A DNA stretch of 64,000 nucleotides, from assembly GCF_900129295.1 (NCBI RefSeq), contig NZ_FQUU01000007.1, forward strand, positions 1 to 64,000. The letters run 5' to 3'. The notes below the pieces were generated by a model, which searched no databases, was not told where the DNA came from, and was given only the letters and a program-made list of their open reading frames with translations. Shown in pieces: positions 1 to 8,787 of the stretch. How positions within the stretch are numbered: the first letter of the stretch is position 1; every line of letters starts with the position of its first letter. Source of the DNA: Flavisolibacter ginsengisoli DSM 18119 (GTDB lineage Bacteria; Bacteroidota; Bacteroidia; Chitinophagales; Chitinophagaceae). Made by a program: the position numbers and the translations under genes.

Positions 1-274
1 GCTCGAAGGTGGAATTACGGTCGCGGGGCGAAAAAATATCAAAGCCGCCTAACGAGCTTTGAATATTTTTTTGTGCGTGGCCATTACGCCGGTTCTTTTC
101 TGTTTTGCGTGTTTCACTTAGGTGAGCGTCCAGTTCCCCTTCCAACGAAGCTTCTAAAATGTGCTTTAAAAGCGGGGTAAATACTCCATCTGATCCGGTA
201 AAAGGCTTTCCTGAACGAAGCTGCTCACCAGCCTGGTGAACAAAAGCTTCAAAATCAAACTTCTTTTCTTCCAT
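1..274 (-). CDS. IS256-family (Mutator-like) transposase, N-terminal part
   Basis: The minus-strand frame starts at the ATG at 274 and runs off the window edge, giving about 91 residues. The N-terminus MEEKKFDFEAF is followed by a segment with LLKHILEASLEGELDAHL and a later NRRNG motif, the typical N-terminal region of IS256-family DDE transposases (the 'EGELDAHLGY' type motif just before the catalytic domain). The DDE catalytic residues would lie beyond the left edge and cannot be checked. Intactness is therefore unknown. The enzyme would catalyse cut-and-paste or copy-out transposition of its own element. Confidence 0.85.
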   Translation of the reverse strand, partial: MEEKKFDFEAFVHQAGEQLRSGKPFTGSDGVFTPLLKHILEASLEGELDAHLSETRKTEKNRRNGHAQKNIQSSLGGFDIFSPRDRNSTFE

Positions 275-335
275 GGCAATATCAATTTAAGAAATTATAA
301 ATTGACACACTTGGATGAGCATACTCTTTAGGACC
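1..335 (-). mobile_element. Partial IS256-family insertion sequence (one end)
   Basis: The element enters from the left edge and carries a transposase read on the minus strand. The sequence beyond the transposase start, about 300-335, reads outward-in as GGTCCTAAAGAGTATG followed by CTCATCCAAGTGTGTC, which resembles the terminal inverted repeats of IS256-type elements (GTGTCAATTT-like inner part). The exact terminus and the target duplication cannot be fixed because the other end is outside the window. Confidence 0.55.
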
Positions 336-380
336 GATAGATTTCATTACAGCAGTCTTTCTAAGGTCATTAAAATAATC

Positions 381-404
381 AATGAACAACGAACAATGTT
401 CATT
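381..404. promoter_or_regulatory. 8-bp inverted repeat upstream of the ftsB-like gene
   Basis: AATGAACA at 381-388 and TGTTCATT at 397-404 form a perfect inverted repeat with an 8-base spacer. It lies between the insertion sequence end and the ftsB-like gene, about 170 bases before its start. It could be an operator or simply a short hairpin; there is no evidence of function. Confidence 0.25.
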
Positions 405-575
405 TTTAAGGATGAGACCTAATATAACCTGAATTGGACTGAACTATTGAGGAGTAACTGGTATTCCATTCCAATTAACCTTTCAACTTTTAAACTTTTC
501 AACTTCTTTTCACTATTTACATTTTTCCACTATTTTAGCAAAAGACACTTATCTTCTTATCATTACCTCAATCAA

Positions 576-884
576 ATGAAGTTTCTCTCAAACATCCCTG
601 GCTGGTTAAAAAACAAGTATATCCTTAGTGTGATAGCATTTGTAGTATGGATGATTTTTTTTGATGCAAAAGATATTCTAACTCAACGAGAAAGGACGAG
701 GGAACTGAGGCAACTCCAGGATAGCAAGGCTTATTTTGCTTCTGAAATAGCAAAAGAACAAAAGGCATTAGAGGAACTTAAATCAAACCCAGCTGCCATT
801 GAAAAATACGCTCGTGAGAAATATATGATGAAAAAAGACAATGAAGATCTGTACATTGTGGAACCTGCCACACCAAAAGAATAA
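576..884 (+). CDS. FtsB/DivIC-family septum formation initiator
   Basis: A 102-residue protein with a short cytoplasmic N-terminus, one membrane segment (about residues 14-30, YILSVIAFVVWMIFF) and a following coiled coil (about 35-75) that ends in AIEKYAREKYMMKK. This order and the terminal REKYxM motif are those of FtsB/DivIC proteins, which link FtsL and FtsQ/DivIB in the divisome. The internal ATG at 576 is chosen because the longer frame from 447 adds 43 residues of low-complexity Phe/Ser-rich sequence that no family member has. It stands alone in front of two other plus-strand genes. Confidence 0.82.
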   Translation: MKFLSNIPGWLKNKYILSVIAFVVWMIFFDAKDILTQRERTRELRQLQDSKAYFASEIAKEQKALEELKSNPAAIEKYAREKYMMKKDNEDLYIVEPATPKE

Positions 885-977
885 GCATATCTGCACAATA
901 AGGATTTCTACTTCTCGTTTATAGTATCGAATATCGAAATACTGGACCCTTTTATTTTTTACGATTTATTGGACACT

Positions 978-1217
978 ATGCACAATTACTCACCTGAGGA
1001 TCTGATTCTTTATTTATATAAAGAAACCAGTCCGGAAGCTACCGCAGCGATAGAAGAGGCAATAAAAACTGATTGGACCTTAAGAGAGAAACTGGAAGTA
1101 CTGAAAACTTCTATGAAAAGACTTGATTCCATTGTTACTTCTCCCCGCACTGAATTAATTCTCAATGTTATGAAGTATGCATCTAAAGAGTCTGAAGTTT
1201 CAAAGGTTAAAAGCTAA
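978..1217 (+). CDS. Small conserved-looking protein, unknown function
   Basis: A 79-residue soluble, acidic and largely helical protein beginning MHNYSPEDLILYLYKETSP. The N-terminal part (a short segment that reads like 'YSPEDLILYLYKETSPEATAAIEEAI') resembles the short helical anti-sigma-like N-termini seen in Bacteroidota, but there is no cysteine/histidine zinc motif and no membrane segment, so I do not assign it. The ATG at 978 is preferred over an upstream TTG at 969. It lies just before nth with a 48-base gap and may be co-transcribed. Confidence 0.6.
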   Translation: MHNYSPEDLILYLYKETSPEATAAIEEAIKTDWTLREKLEVLKTSMKRLDSIVTSPRTELILNVMKYASKESEVSKVKS

Positions 1218-1265
1218 GACATTCCGGTCTTCTTTTGATCTCTTGTACCTGTAACTTTGAGGCCC

Positions 1266-1931
1266 ATGACAAGGCCTGAACGTTTTCAAGCAGTTATTGA
1301 TTATTTTAAGATCACCCGCCCAGAAGCCGAAACAGAACTTGTTTTCGGTAATCCATACGAATTATTAGTAGCCGTCATTTTATCCGCGCAATGTACGGAT
1401 AAGCGGGTCAATATGACCACACCGGGATTATTTGCCATGTATCCCTCTGTCGCCAAATTAGCTAAGGCTGATTATGATGACCTTTTTGCCATAATCAAAA
1501 GCATTTCTTTTCCCGGCAATAAGACCAGGCATTTAATGGGCATGGCTAAAATGGTCATGGAGCAATTTGGTGGTGAAATACCCATGACAGTAGAAGAACT
1601 GGTTCAATTGCCAGGTGTTGGAAGAAAAACCGCGAATGTTATTACTTCAGTTATTGATAAACAGCCTAATATGGCAGTCGATACCCACGTCTTCAGAGTA
1701 TCTGCCAGGATAGGACTTACCCTGAATGCAAAAAACCCTTTACAGACCGAGCAACAACTAATAAAATACATTCCAACAGAACTGGTTCATAAGTTTCATC
1801 ATTGGCTGATTCTCCATGGTAGATATATTTGTGTTGCCCGAAATCCCAAATGTGCTGAATGTGGGCTTAAGTCAGTGTGTAAATATTACCACACTGTAAT
1901 TAAGAAGCAGGTAATTCGTGAAAAGAAGTGA
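1266..1931 (+). CDS. nth: Endonuclease III (bifunctional DNA glycosylase/AP lyase)
   Basis: A 221-residue base-excision repair enzyme that removes oxidised pyrimidines and cleaves the abasic strand. The helix-hairpin-helix LPGVGRKTANVI is present with the catalytic lysine at about residue 121, the catalytic aspartate at about 139 (AVDTHVFRV), and a C-terminal [4Fe-4S] cluster motif with cysteines at about 189, 196, 199 and 205 (C-x6-C-x2-C-x5-C). Length equals that of the family. The start is the ATG at 1266; an upstream in-frame TTG at 1257 adds only three residues. A TAACTTTG box sits at 1252-1259 and could be a -7 element, but its spacing to the ATG is very short. Confidence 0.95.
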   Translation: MTRPERFQAVIDYFKITRPEAETELVFGNPYELLVAVILSAQCTDKRVNMTTPGLFAMYPSVAKLAKADYDDLFAIIKSISFPGNKTRHLMGMAKMVMEQFGGEIPMTVEELVQLPGVGRKTANVITSVIDKQPNMAVDTHVFRVSARIGLTLNAKNPLQTEQQLIKYIPTELVHKFHHWLILHGRYICVARNPKCAECGLKSVCKYYHTVIKKQVIREKK

Positions 1932-2112
1932 TCCTACGGCTTCCTATTTACTTTCTAAACGCTCCACTTATTTAAATTTTTATCCTAATATCAAAGAGAT
2001 CCCATTACATGAGCTTAATTTAATGATTTGGCGTAGAGCTTGCTTTAATTATTTGCAGCTTCTTATCATTTTTGAAGTAAGGCAGCTCAATTTTTGATAG
2101 TAAATAACCAAC

Positions 2113-4491
2113 ATGTCAACAGTTTCAAACTTATATGAAGGATTTAATGGAGAACTATCTCTTGAACCATTAATAATGGTTTTAAAGAAAATGATAGCTG
2201 AGGGTAAACCAGGAGCTAAACACCTGTACCAGGGTATGATCAATGAAATTGAAGCTATCCCGGAATTATTGCAACCAATTACAGATCCCTCGATTTTAAA
2301 AACGCATGAGGTTTTGGTGACTACATTGTTATCAACCATTTTCCCTCCTTCCACACTTAGAGATGAGGGAATTTATGCTGTATGTTATCCATTCCGGCCT
2401 GAAACGGCTTATGCGTCCCCACCATTTACCAAACTGTTTATAAAAGATAATAATATCATAAACATCCCAGACCCTAAAACAAATATCAAAATTGCAAGGG
2501 CAAACCTGTCTTTAGCCTACAACCTTATTCTGCAAAAATTCTATTCGCACGATGTGCCCCTTACAGCTACATCAGTTCATCCCTTCAGTGATGAAGAAAC
2601 ACACCTGACACGTTACTACGAACTTAGAATGAATGCACAGTTTGTGGAAGTAAAATGTATAAACAATGATTTCGCAATGCCGGTGGCATTTGCACCACAC
2701 AGGACCATTGAAATTGAAGAACTACAGGAATTATTCCCATTGGAAAATTTCCGTTTTGAGGGATTGGTGGTTATGGAAGTGATGGACGTTACATCAGAGC
2801 AGGTCATAGCTGAAATCAAGAATGCTTTATTAAATATCAATGCATTTTCAGATGTAGAAGTGTATAATGATCTTCAACAGCACGTTCAAAGCCTTATAGG
2901 TTTGAAGAATGTTCACATTGGCATCACACCCTTTTTTAAAAAGAATGAATATTATCTATATACTGAAGCTCATTATCAAAACAGCCTGTTGTTCAAGAAT
3001 GCAGAAGTCATCAATAATAAAGACATTATTAGTGAACAATGCAGGGATGTGTTCAGAAATTCCAATCAATCAATCTTATACGAGATCTTAAATGAAAGCA
3101 GCAGCCGCTTTAACCAGCTACTAAAATATTATTATGAGCAGGGAATTAAAAGCCTCATCCTTTGTCCTTTAAAACGTGATGATGGAGAATTGATAGGCTT
3201 ATTGGAAATAGCCAGTGAAACCAAGGCCAGGTTACAATTTAACCAGTTGTCAAAAATTCAACCCGCTATCCAACTCTTTGCCCTGGCGCTTGAAAAAACA
3301 GCCGAAAGCCTTGACATGCAAATAGACAAAACGATCAAGGAACATTTCACGGCTATACAGCCTGCCGTAGAATGGAAATTCACTGAAGCAGCATTCAACT
3401 ACCTGCAACACCAGCAGGTAAGCGACCTGGCCCGCATGCCTGCTATTGCCTTTGAAGATGTTTATCCATTATATGGATCTATTGATGTGCGTAATTCTTC
3501 TACAGAAAGAAGCCTGTCCATTCAAAAAGACCTGATGGAACAGTTACAAATAGCGAACGAGGTTTTAGGCAAGGTAGATACTATGATTGAATTTCCCTTA
3601 TTGAAAGAATACCAGTTTCGAATTGAAAAATACATAGCTTCTATAACAGAAGCTTTGCTTCCTGATGATGAAATGATGATCTATGATTTCCTGCAAAATG
3701 ATGTAGATGCACTATTTAAAAACCTGGTCAACAATAAGCCTGCGATAAAAAAAATAGTTAATAAATACTTTGATGCACTTGACCCTCAGCGTAAGGTGGT
3801 TTACCACCAGCGCATGGCTTACGAGGAAAGCATTACAAGGATCAATGATGTTTTGGATAGGTTTATGGATGCAGAACAGCATGCTGCCCAGGAAGTATAT
3901 CCGCACTATTTTGAACGGTACATTACGGATGGCATTGAGTTTAATATTTATGTGGGGCAGTCCATATCGCCTCAAAAGCCTTTTAATGAAATGTATGTAA
4001 GCAATTTGAAGCTCTGGCAATTAACGTTGCTGGCCAAGGCTGCACGGGTCACCAACGCCTTGGAGAAACGCCTGTCGCTGCCTTTACAAACAACACAATT
4101 GATATTGGCGCATTCTATTCCATTAACTATAAGCTTCCGCAGAAAGGAAAGAAAATTTGATGTTGATGGCGCTTATAACATCCGTTATGAGATTGTGAAG
4201 AAAAGAATAGATAAAGTGCATTTAAGGGATAGTGATGAGCGATTGACACAGCCAGGCAAGATCGGTATTGTTTATTCACAGCAAAAAGAGCTGAATGAAT
4301 ACCTTGAATATATGGAGTTTCTGCAAAAGGAAGGATTACTCACTGATAATGTGGAACACCTGGAACTGGAAGATACACAGGGAATCAGCGGGTTAAAAGC
4401 CATACGCGTGGAAGTTAATCTTAACACAGAGCCAGCACCGGGACAGGAGCCATTAAAATCTTCTGCCGTTGATAAGGTACTCAGTAAATAA
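2113..4491 (+). CDS. Large GAF-domain-like protein of unknown function
   Basis: A 792-residue protein with no signal peptide or membrane segment. The N-terminal 230 residues are unrecognised. Residues about 260-400 (from LIGLKNVHIGITPFF through SLILCPLKRDDGELIGLLEIASETKARL) read as a GAF-like sensory domain, with the characteristic 'CPL...GELIGLLEI' strand pattern. The C-terminal 380 residues are helical, acidic and unassigned. GAF domains bind small ligands or mediate dimerisation, but no kinase, cyclase or HTH output domain is visible. It is convergent with the outer-membrane protein gene downstream. It is probably a lineage-specific protein; function is unknown. Confidence 0.6.
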   Translation: MSTVSNLYEGFNGELSLEPLIMVLKKMIAEGKPGAKHLYQGMINEIEAIPELLQPITDPSILKTHEVLVTTLLSTIFPPSTLRDEGIYAVCYPFRPETAYASPPFTKLFIKDNNIINIPDPKTNIKIARANLSLAYNLILQKFYSHDVPLTATSVHPFSDEETHLTRYYELRMNAQFVEVKCINNDFAMPVAFAPHRTIEIEELQELFPLENFRFEGLVVMEVMDVTSEQVIAEIKNALLNINAFSDVEVYNDLQQHVQSLIGLKNVHIGITPFFKKNEYYLYTEAHYQNSLLFKNAEVINNKDIISEQCRDVFRNSNQSILYEILNESSSRFNQLLKYYYEQGIKSLILCPLKRDDGELIGLLEIASETKARLQFNQLSKIQPAIQLFALALEKTAESLDMQIDKTIKEHFTAIQPAVEWKFTEAAFNYLQHQQVSDLARMPAIAFEDVYPLYGSIDVRNSSTERSLSIQKDLMEQLQIANEVLGKVDTMIEFPLLKEYQFRIEKYIASITEALLPDDEMMIYDFLQNDVDALFKNLVNNKPAIKKIVNKYFDALDPQRKVVYHQRMAYEESITRINDVLDRFMDAEQHAAQEVYPHYFERYITDGIEFNIYVGQSISPQKPFNEMYVSNLKLWQLTLLAKAARVTNALEKRLSLPLQTTQLILAHSIPLTISFRRKERKFDVDGAYNIRYEIVKKRIDKVHLRDSDERLTQPGKIGIVYSQQKELNEYLEYMEFLQKEGLLTDNVEHLELEDTQGISGLKAIRVEVNLNTEPAPGQEPLKSSAVDKVLSK

Positions 4492-4526
4492 ATGCATCGA
4501 AATAAAGCTCTCTAAAGCATTTATTT
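4486..4526. terminator. Weak AT-rich hairpin between convergent genes
   Basis: AAATAAATGC (4486-4495) pairs perfectly with GCATTTATTT (4517-4526) across a 21-base loop. The arms overlap the stop regions of the two convergent genes. The stem is AT-rich and the loop long, so terminator function is only possible. Confidence 0.3.
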
Positions 4527-7122
4527 AAAAACTCAATCCTAATGATACATACGGTTGTATGCCCTCTTTGGAATTGGCAATGGAAGCTTGTATCAATACC
4601 AGGTCAGCAGGAATAATAAACAGGCCTCCACCATAGCCATGATGCCATTGTTGCGAATGCTCTCCCGGGACCCAAACCCTGCCCTCATCATTGAATGCCA
4701 TAATACCTACACTTCCTGGAAATAGATAGGAAGTGAAATCAAATAATTTGGCACGCAACTCAAGGTTATGATAAAACATGCTTCTTCCTGTAAACCTGTT
4801 TACATAAAAGCCTCTCAGGTTGTTGTATCCTCCTAATTGAAGTTGCTGGTAGTAGGCGGGTTGACCAATTGATGTTCCCGCTCCTACACGGTTGGCAAGC
4901 ACGATATTATCAGAAATTATGGGCAAATACAATATAGCCTCGGAAACTACCTGTCCATACCATTTATGATCTCCACCTAACTGTTTCATTGCTTTCCAAT
5001 CCATGTTCCAGAAAAAGCCCTTACTGGGAATCAATGTTTCTTTTTTGGAATTGATACGGGCGCCTCCTACTAAACCTGCAAAAAATTGCCTGGAGAAAAC
5101 CTGCTGAGAGGGGTTTAACTCACTAAACTCCGAAAGAAATTGGGTAAGGTTGTTTTTTTGTTCACTGTTATAATATTGAAATCCAAATCCTGCATTGTAC
5201 TCAAAAATCTTTGCAGGACTTCGATGTATCCGCACATCCCCGGAAGCAACATCATACCTGTTCCTGTAATAAAGAATGGATTGGCCGTCTTTATTTACAA
5301 AAGGCGACTCATTCCCTATTCCAAAAAATGTAGCGATGTTATGAGGCCCCCTGGTTTGTAGGTTAATAGATAAGTCGTTTTTGCCAAACAGCTTCTTATA
5401 ATCTCCATTGTATTGGACCATGAATGATTGCCGGGCCGGCGCATAATTAACAAAGAAGGAATGCCTTTTTGCATAAAAAACTTTTCTAAAGCCCTGCCGC
5501 TCATATACCATTCCCGCTTTAAAAATAAACCCAAGGTCAAGATCATATTGAGCAGAAATAACAGGCCCGGTATGATCATATAAAAAACTCTTGCGGTCAA
5601 ATTCATTAATCGTCGAATCAGTAGAAGTTCGTAGCCTGGCAAATTTGGAAGAAGGCAATTTATTGGGCTGGTCTGCCCTGTCATAAATATACATCCTTCG
5701 CCTGTTGTGCAACAGAGGATCAATAAAAAAGCTGTCAACCCCATCACCACCAATCATATGAATCCGGATGGATGTTTTTGTGGATCCATGAACCTGGTAC
5801 ACATCATCGCCACCCAATCCAAACAGCCTGATCTCATCTGTCTCTGAGGGTAAAAAAACACGGTGGAACAATAGATCACCCCTGGATACCTCACCTGGGT
5901 TTTTGTATATACTTAGATCCACTTTTCCGGTTTCCCCAACCTGCAGGTCGAACAATTCAGCCTTATCCGAAGCCGGTATATCTACCGTTCTTGCTAAAAA
6001 ATGATAATAGTCAAGGGCAGTTTCTTTCAGTGTTGCCCTTCTTGCTATCAATGTTTGAATTATTTTATTAGCAGATAAAGCATAAATCGTATCGGGTAAC
6101 ATTGATACTGCATATCGTATAAGGCTGTCCGTTAAAGTATTTTGAACGAATGAAACCTGCTCCCTCCAGTCTTCTTCACTCAAATCATTTAAAAAGTAAC
6201 GATCGAAGAAGCGGTTGTTATAATTATAGCTCCCTATTTTTTTAATGTGATCTCCAAAGGGCTGAAGGTTAGCCTTTCCAGGTTGTGTGGACAGCAATCC
6301 TGGCAAGAGCCCGGAAGTAGTATAATATACTTTGTCCCTATCCCTGGGAATAGGCTCATATAAAACCTCTTCCCCTGTTTTATTCTTCTCCCATCTCCAT
6401 TGATCTTCATGCCTGTCCCAATCTCCGAGAAAATGATCCAATAGCCTGGCCCTTAATAATTTTTTCTGGTCAAACTTCACATCATTGTCTTCTTCTGCTT
6501 TTCCTTGTGCCTTGTCCGTATTGTCTGTGTCAGGCACTCCATCAGGCTCTCTTTCCTCAAACAGCAAAACAGTATTGGCAAAATCCTTCCTGTATTGCCC
6601 CAGTGCCGGATCGTCCGGTACAAAAACAATTTGAGGATTCGTATGTAAAATTCCCAATGCCTCCGCAAAAGGAGGTACCGTTAAAGCTGCATAGGGATGG
6701 CTGGTAACTACCTGGTCTTGTAAGATATCCTTTGCAATAGTGGCCCTTAACTTTTTGGGAAGTGCCCTTTCTGGATATTTTTGTACACTTCTCAACACCC
6801 ATTCCCTTCCTGTATTATCTACCAGTCTAAGCGACTTGGTTTGAAGCCCTCCACCCTTACCTGTTATCCTGAGCCCACCCTTTTCCTTTCCCAGGTAAAA
6901 AACCTTCAGCGTTACAGGTGCCGCCCAAAGCTTACGGTAGCTTTCTCCAAACAAAAAGCGGTGAGCCCCTGAGACATCATCATATTCAGGAGCAATGGCA
7001 ACTTTAATTTTTTCTTTGCTTTGGGAAAAGGCCTGAAAAGAGATTAGGGAGACAGTTAACAAGAGAATGAACTGGCTCAAAAATTTTACTCTACATCCTA
7101 TCCAAAAGCTGCATTGATTCAT
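4525..7122 (-). CDS. Outer-membrane BamA-like barrel with kinase-like N-terminal domain
   Basis: An 865-residue exported protein (signal peptide about 1-34, ending AFSQ). The C-terminal half (about 520-865) is an Omp85/BamA-type beta-barrel, with QLGGYNNLRGFYVNRFTG in place of the family LRGY/RGF loop and a C-terminal LSF strand. The region 60-270 contains a conserved lysine in GREWVLRSVQK (K115), GDWDRHEDQW (233-242) and PIPRDRDKVYY (257-267), an order and spacing that resemble HipA/Fam20/PI3K-type atypical kinases. Between them and the barrel are two short RTX-like segments (GLGGDDVYQV, IGGDGVDSFF; about 436-465). It is a paralog of residues 400-1210 of the protein at 8788-12420. The barrel call is firm; kinase activity is inference. 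Confidence 0.75.
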   Translation of the reverse strand: MNQCSFWIGCRVKFLSQFILLLTVSLISFQAFSQSKEKIKVAIAPEYDDVSGAHRFLFGESYRKLWAAPVTLKVFYLGKEKGGLRITGKGGGLQTKSLRLVDNTGREWVLRSVQKYPERALPKKLRATIAKDILQDQVVTSHPYAALTVPPFAEALGILHTNPQIVFVPDDPALGQYRKDFANTVLLFEEREPDGVPDTDNTDKAQGKAEEDNDVKFDQKKLLRARLLDHFLGDWDRHEDQWRWEKNKTGEEVLYEPIPRDRDKVYYTTSGLLPGLLSTQPGKANLQPFGDHIKKIGSYNYNNRFFDRYFLNDLSEEDWREQVSFVQNTLTDSLIRYAVSMLPDTIYALSANKIIQTLIARRATLKETALDYYHFLARTVDIPASDKAELFDLQVGETGKVDLSIYKNPGEVSRGDLLFHRVFLPSETDEIRLFGLGGDDVYQVHGSTKTSIRIHMIGGDGVDSFFIDPLLHNRRRMYIYDRADQPNKLPSSKFARLRTSTDSTINEFDRKSFLYDHTGPVISAQYDLDLGFIFKAGMVYERQGFRKVFYAKRHSFFVNYAPARQSFMVQYNGDYKKLFGKNDLSINLQTRGPHNIATFFGIGNESPFVNKDGQSILYYRNRYDVASGDVRIHRSPAKIFEYNAGFGFQYYNSEQKNNLTQFLSEFSELNPSQQVFSRQFFAGLVGGARINSKKETLIPSKGFFWNMDWKAMKQLGGDHKWYGQVVSEAILYLPIISDNIVLANRVGAGTSIGQPAYYQQLQLGGYNNLRGFYVNRFTGRSMFYHNLELRAKLFDFTSYLFPGSVGIMAFNDEGRVWVPGEHSQQWHHGYGGGLFIIPADLVLIQASIANSKEGIQPYVSLGLSF

Positions 7123-7203
7123 TTAGCATTATTGTAGAGGTAGTTATAAAAATATCAAGCCATATTCTAGCTAGGGTGCCCAATTAAAAAAGTTTTAAAT
7201 GTA

Positions 7204-8724
7204 TTAGCCTCTTGCGATTCTTTTTAGCTTGTTTGCCTTTCTTTTTTCCACCCAAACTGAAACTGAACCCGGGGAACAATGAAATTCACCAGCGCCATTT
7301 TCGTCCAAAACAATCTCCTGTGGGAGATGGCCCAGGAGGTCAATAAATTTTTTGCCCTTATGGGCCTCACCCATGATCATAAATTTATTACCCGCTTCAC
7401 CGTTTGATAGCACAACGGCACAGCCGCTTCCTTTATGTTTCTTATCCCCCTGTCTTACCCACCCTATACAATTGGGATGATCAAAATAATCGACCTGGGG
7501 GCCATAGGCCTGTTCATTTCTTGCAAGTAATAATAATGGAAGGCATTCCACTTTAGCCAGGACTATGTAATGATCCTGCCCATCCCTCCCCTTATCAGTA
7601 TAATCTGCACCATACAGATCGGGGTAAAATATGCAGGGATAACCTTCATTTCTTAACAATATCAGCGCATAGGCCAGTGGCTTGAACCAGGCTTCTACCG
7701 GGGCTTCCAATGCCTGTAAAGGTTGGGTGTCATGATTATCAACCACTGTTACTGCAAGCAATGGATGAACTGATACAAGGGAATGGTTGAATATTCCTGA
7801 AAGGTCATAATCATTACCGGAATTGGAAGCAATATGGAAGGTATGGTGCAATGCAGCATCAAACAGGGAAAGTTTCCCTTCTGTTGCATCTATATATTTC
7901 AATAATTGGGGCAATTCTCCCGGTGCCCAGTATTCACCAACAGCAAAGAAATCTTTCCCGGTAACAGCCCTCATATGGGCCAGCCATTCATTATAAAATT
8001 GGGGAGCAATATGCTTTATAGCGTCCAGTCGAAAACCATCAAACCCTACAGTTTCATAATACCATTCACCCCATCTTTTTAATTCTTCCCTGACTGCAGG
8101 ATTCCTGAATTCAATATCGTTATACATCAGGTAATCATAGTTACCTTTTTCATCTGACACCATATCTTCCCAATCACTGCCATGTTCATTAAGGATATTG
8201 TATATGGCTGTTTCACCGCTGATGTCGTCAAAATCCACCCCTGTAAAACAGGTATGATTCCATTCAAATGAAGAGTACTTTCCGTGCCGGCCAGGGTAGG
8301 TAAACTTTGTATACGCTTCTATGTCAAAAGGTTCACTAAGCGGCTTATTGCGATCTTCCGGATCCACCTTTACTACCTGGATCAATTCCTTTTCATCGCC
8401 CCCACCAAGGTGATTCAATACAATATCAACATACACCTGCACACCATTGGCCTGGGCTGTTTTTACGGCATCTATATATTGTTCCTTGGTTCCATATTTT
8501 GTTGGTATGGTTCCCTTCTGGTCAAATTCACCAAGGTCGTAAAGATCATATACATCATACCCTACCGAATAGCCACCGCCCGTAGCCTTAAAAGCTGGTG
8601 GCAGCCAGGCAGCATTGATGCCCAGTTTTGCCAGGTAAGATGACTGTTCTTTAAAATGATTCCAAAAAACCCCTCCAGGGATTGAATACCAGTGAAAGAA
8701 CTGGATAAGTGTTCCATTTAGCAT
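7204..8724 (-). CDS. Cytoplasmic alpha-amylase, GH13 (GH13_5-like)
   Basis: A 506-residue alpha-1,4-glucan hydrolase without a signal peptide, so intracellular. The (beta/alpha)8 barrel motifs are clear: DIVLNHLGGG (region I), GFRLDAIKH with nucleophile D234 (region II), AVGEYW with acid/base E264 (region III), and VVDNHDTQP with D332 (region IV). A C-terminal beta domain follows. This pattern, beginning MLNGTLIQFFHWY, matches the liquefying alpha-amylase group of Bacillus and Bacteroidota. It lies between the two kinase-like barrel genes on the same strand, with gaps of 81 and 63 bases, and may share their transcript. It probably degrades storage glycogen or imported maltodextrin. Confidence 0.93.
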   Translation of the reverse strand: MLNGTLIQFFHWYSIPGGVFWNHFKEQSSYLAKLGINAAWLPPAFKATGGGYSVGYDVYDLYDLGEFDQKGTIPTKYGTKEQYIDAVKTAQANGVQVYVDIVLNHLGGGDEKELIQVVKVDPEDRNKPLSEPFDIEAYTKFTYPGRHGKYSSFEWNHTCFTGVDFDDISGETAIYNILNEHGSDWEDMVSDEKGNYDYLMYNDIEFRNPAVREELKRWGEWYYETVGFDGFRLDAIKHIAPQFYNEWLAHMRAVTGKDFFAVGEYWAPGELPQLLKYIDATEGKLSLFDAALHHTFHIASNSGNDYDLSGIFNHSLVSVHPLLAVTVVDNHDTQPLQALEAPVEAWFKPLAYALILLRNEGYPCIFYPDLYGADYTDKGRDGQDHYIVLAKVECLPLLLLARNEQAYGPQVDYFDHPNCIGWVRQGDKKHKGSGCAVVLSNGEAGNKFMIMGEAHKGKKFIDLLGHLPQEIVLDENGAGEFHCSPGSVSVWVEKRKANKLKRIARG

Positions 8725-8787
8725 ACACTACCCGGCTACCTGCCGGAAGGTTAATTATTGAACTTTAATTCATAGGCTCCTGGTCAA

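Noticed and set aside
447-575. Upstream extension of the FtsB-like gene
   Set aside because: The extra residues are low-complexity and absent from the family; the ATG at 576 gives the canonical short N-terminus.
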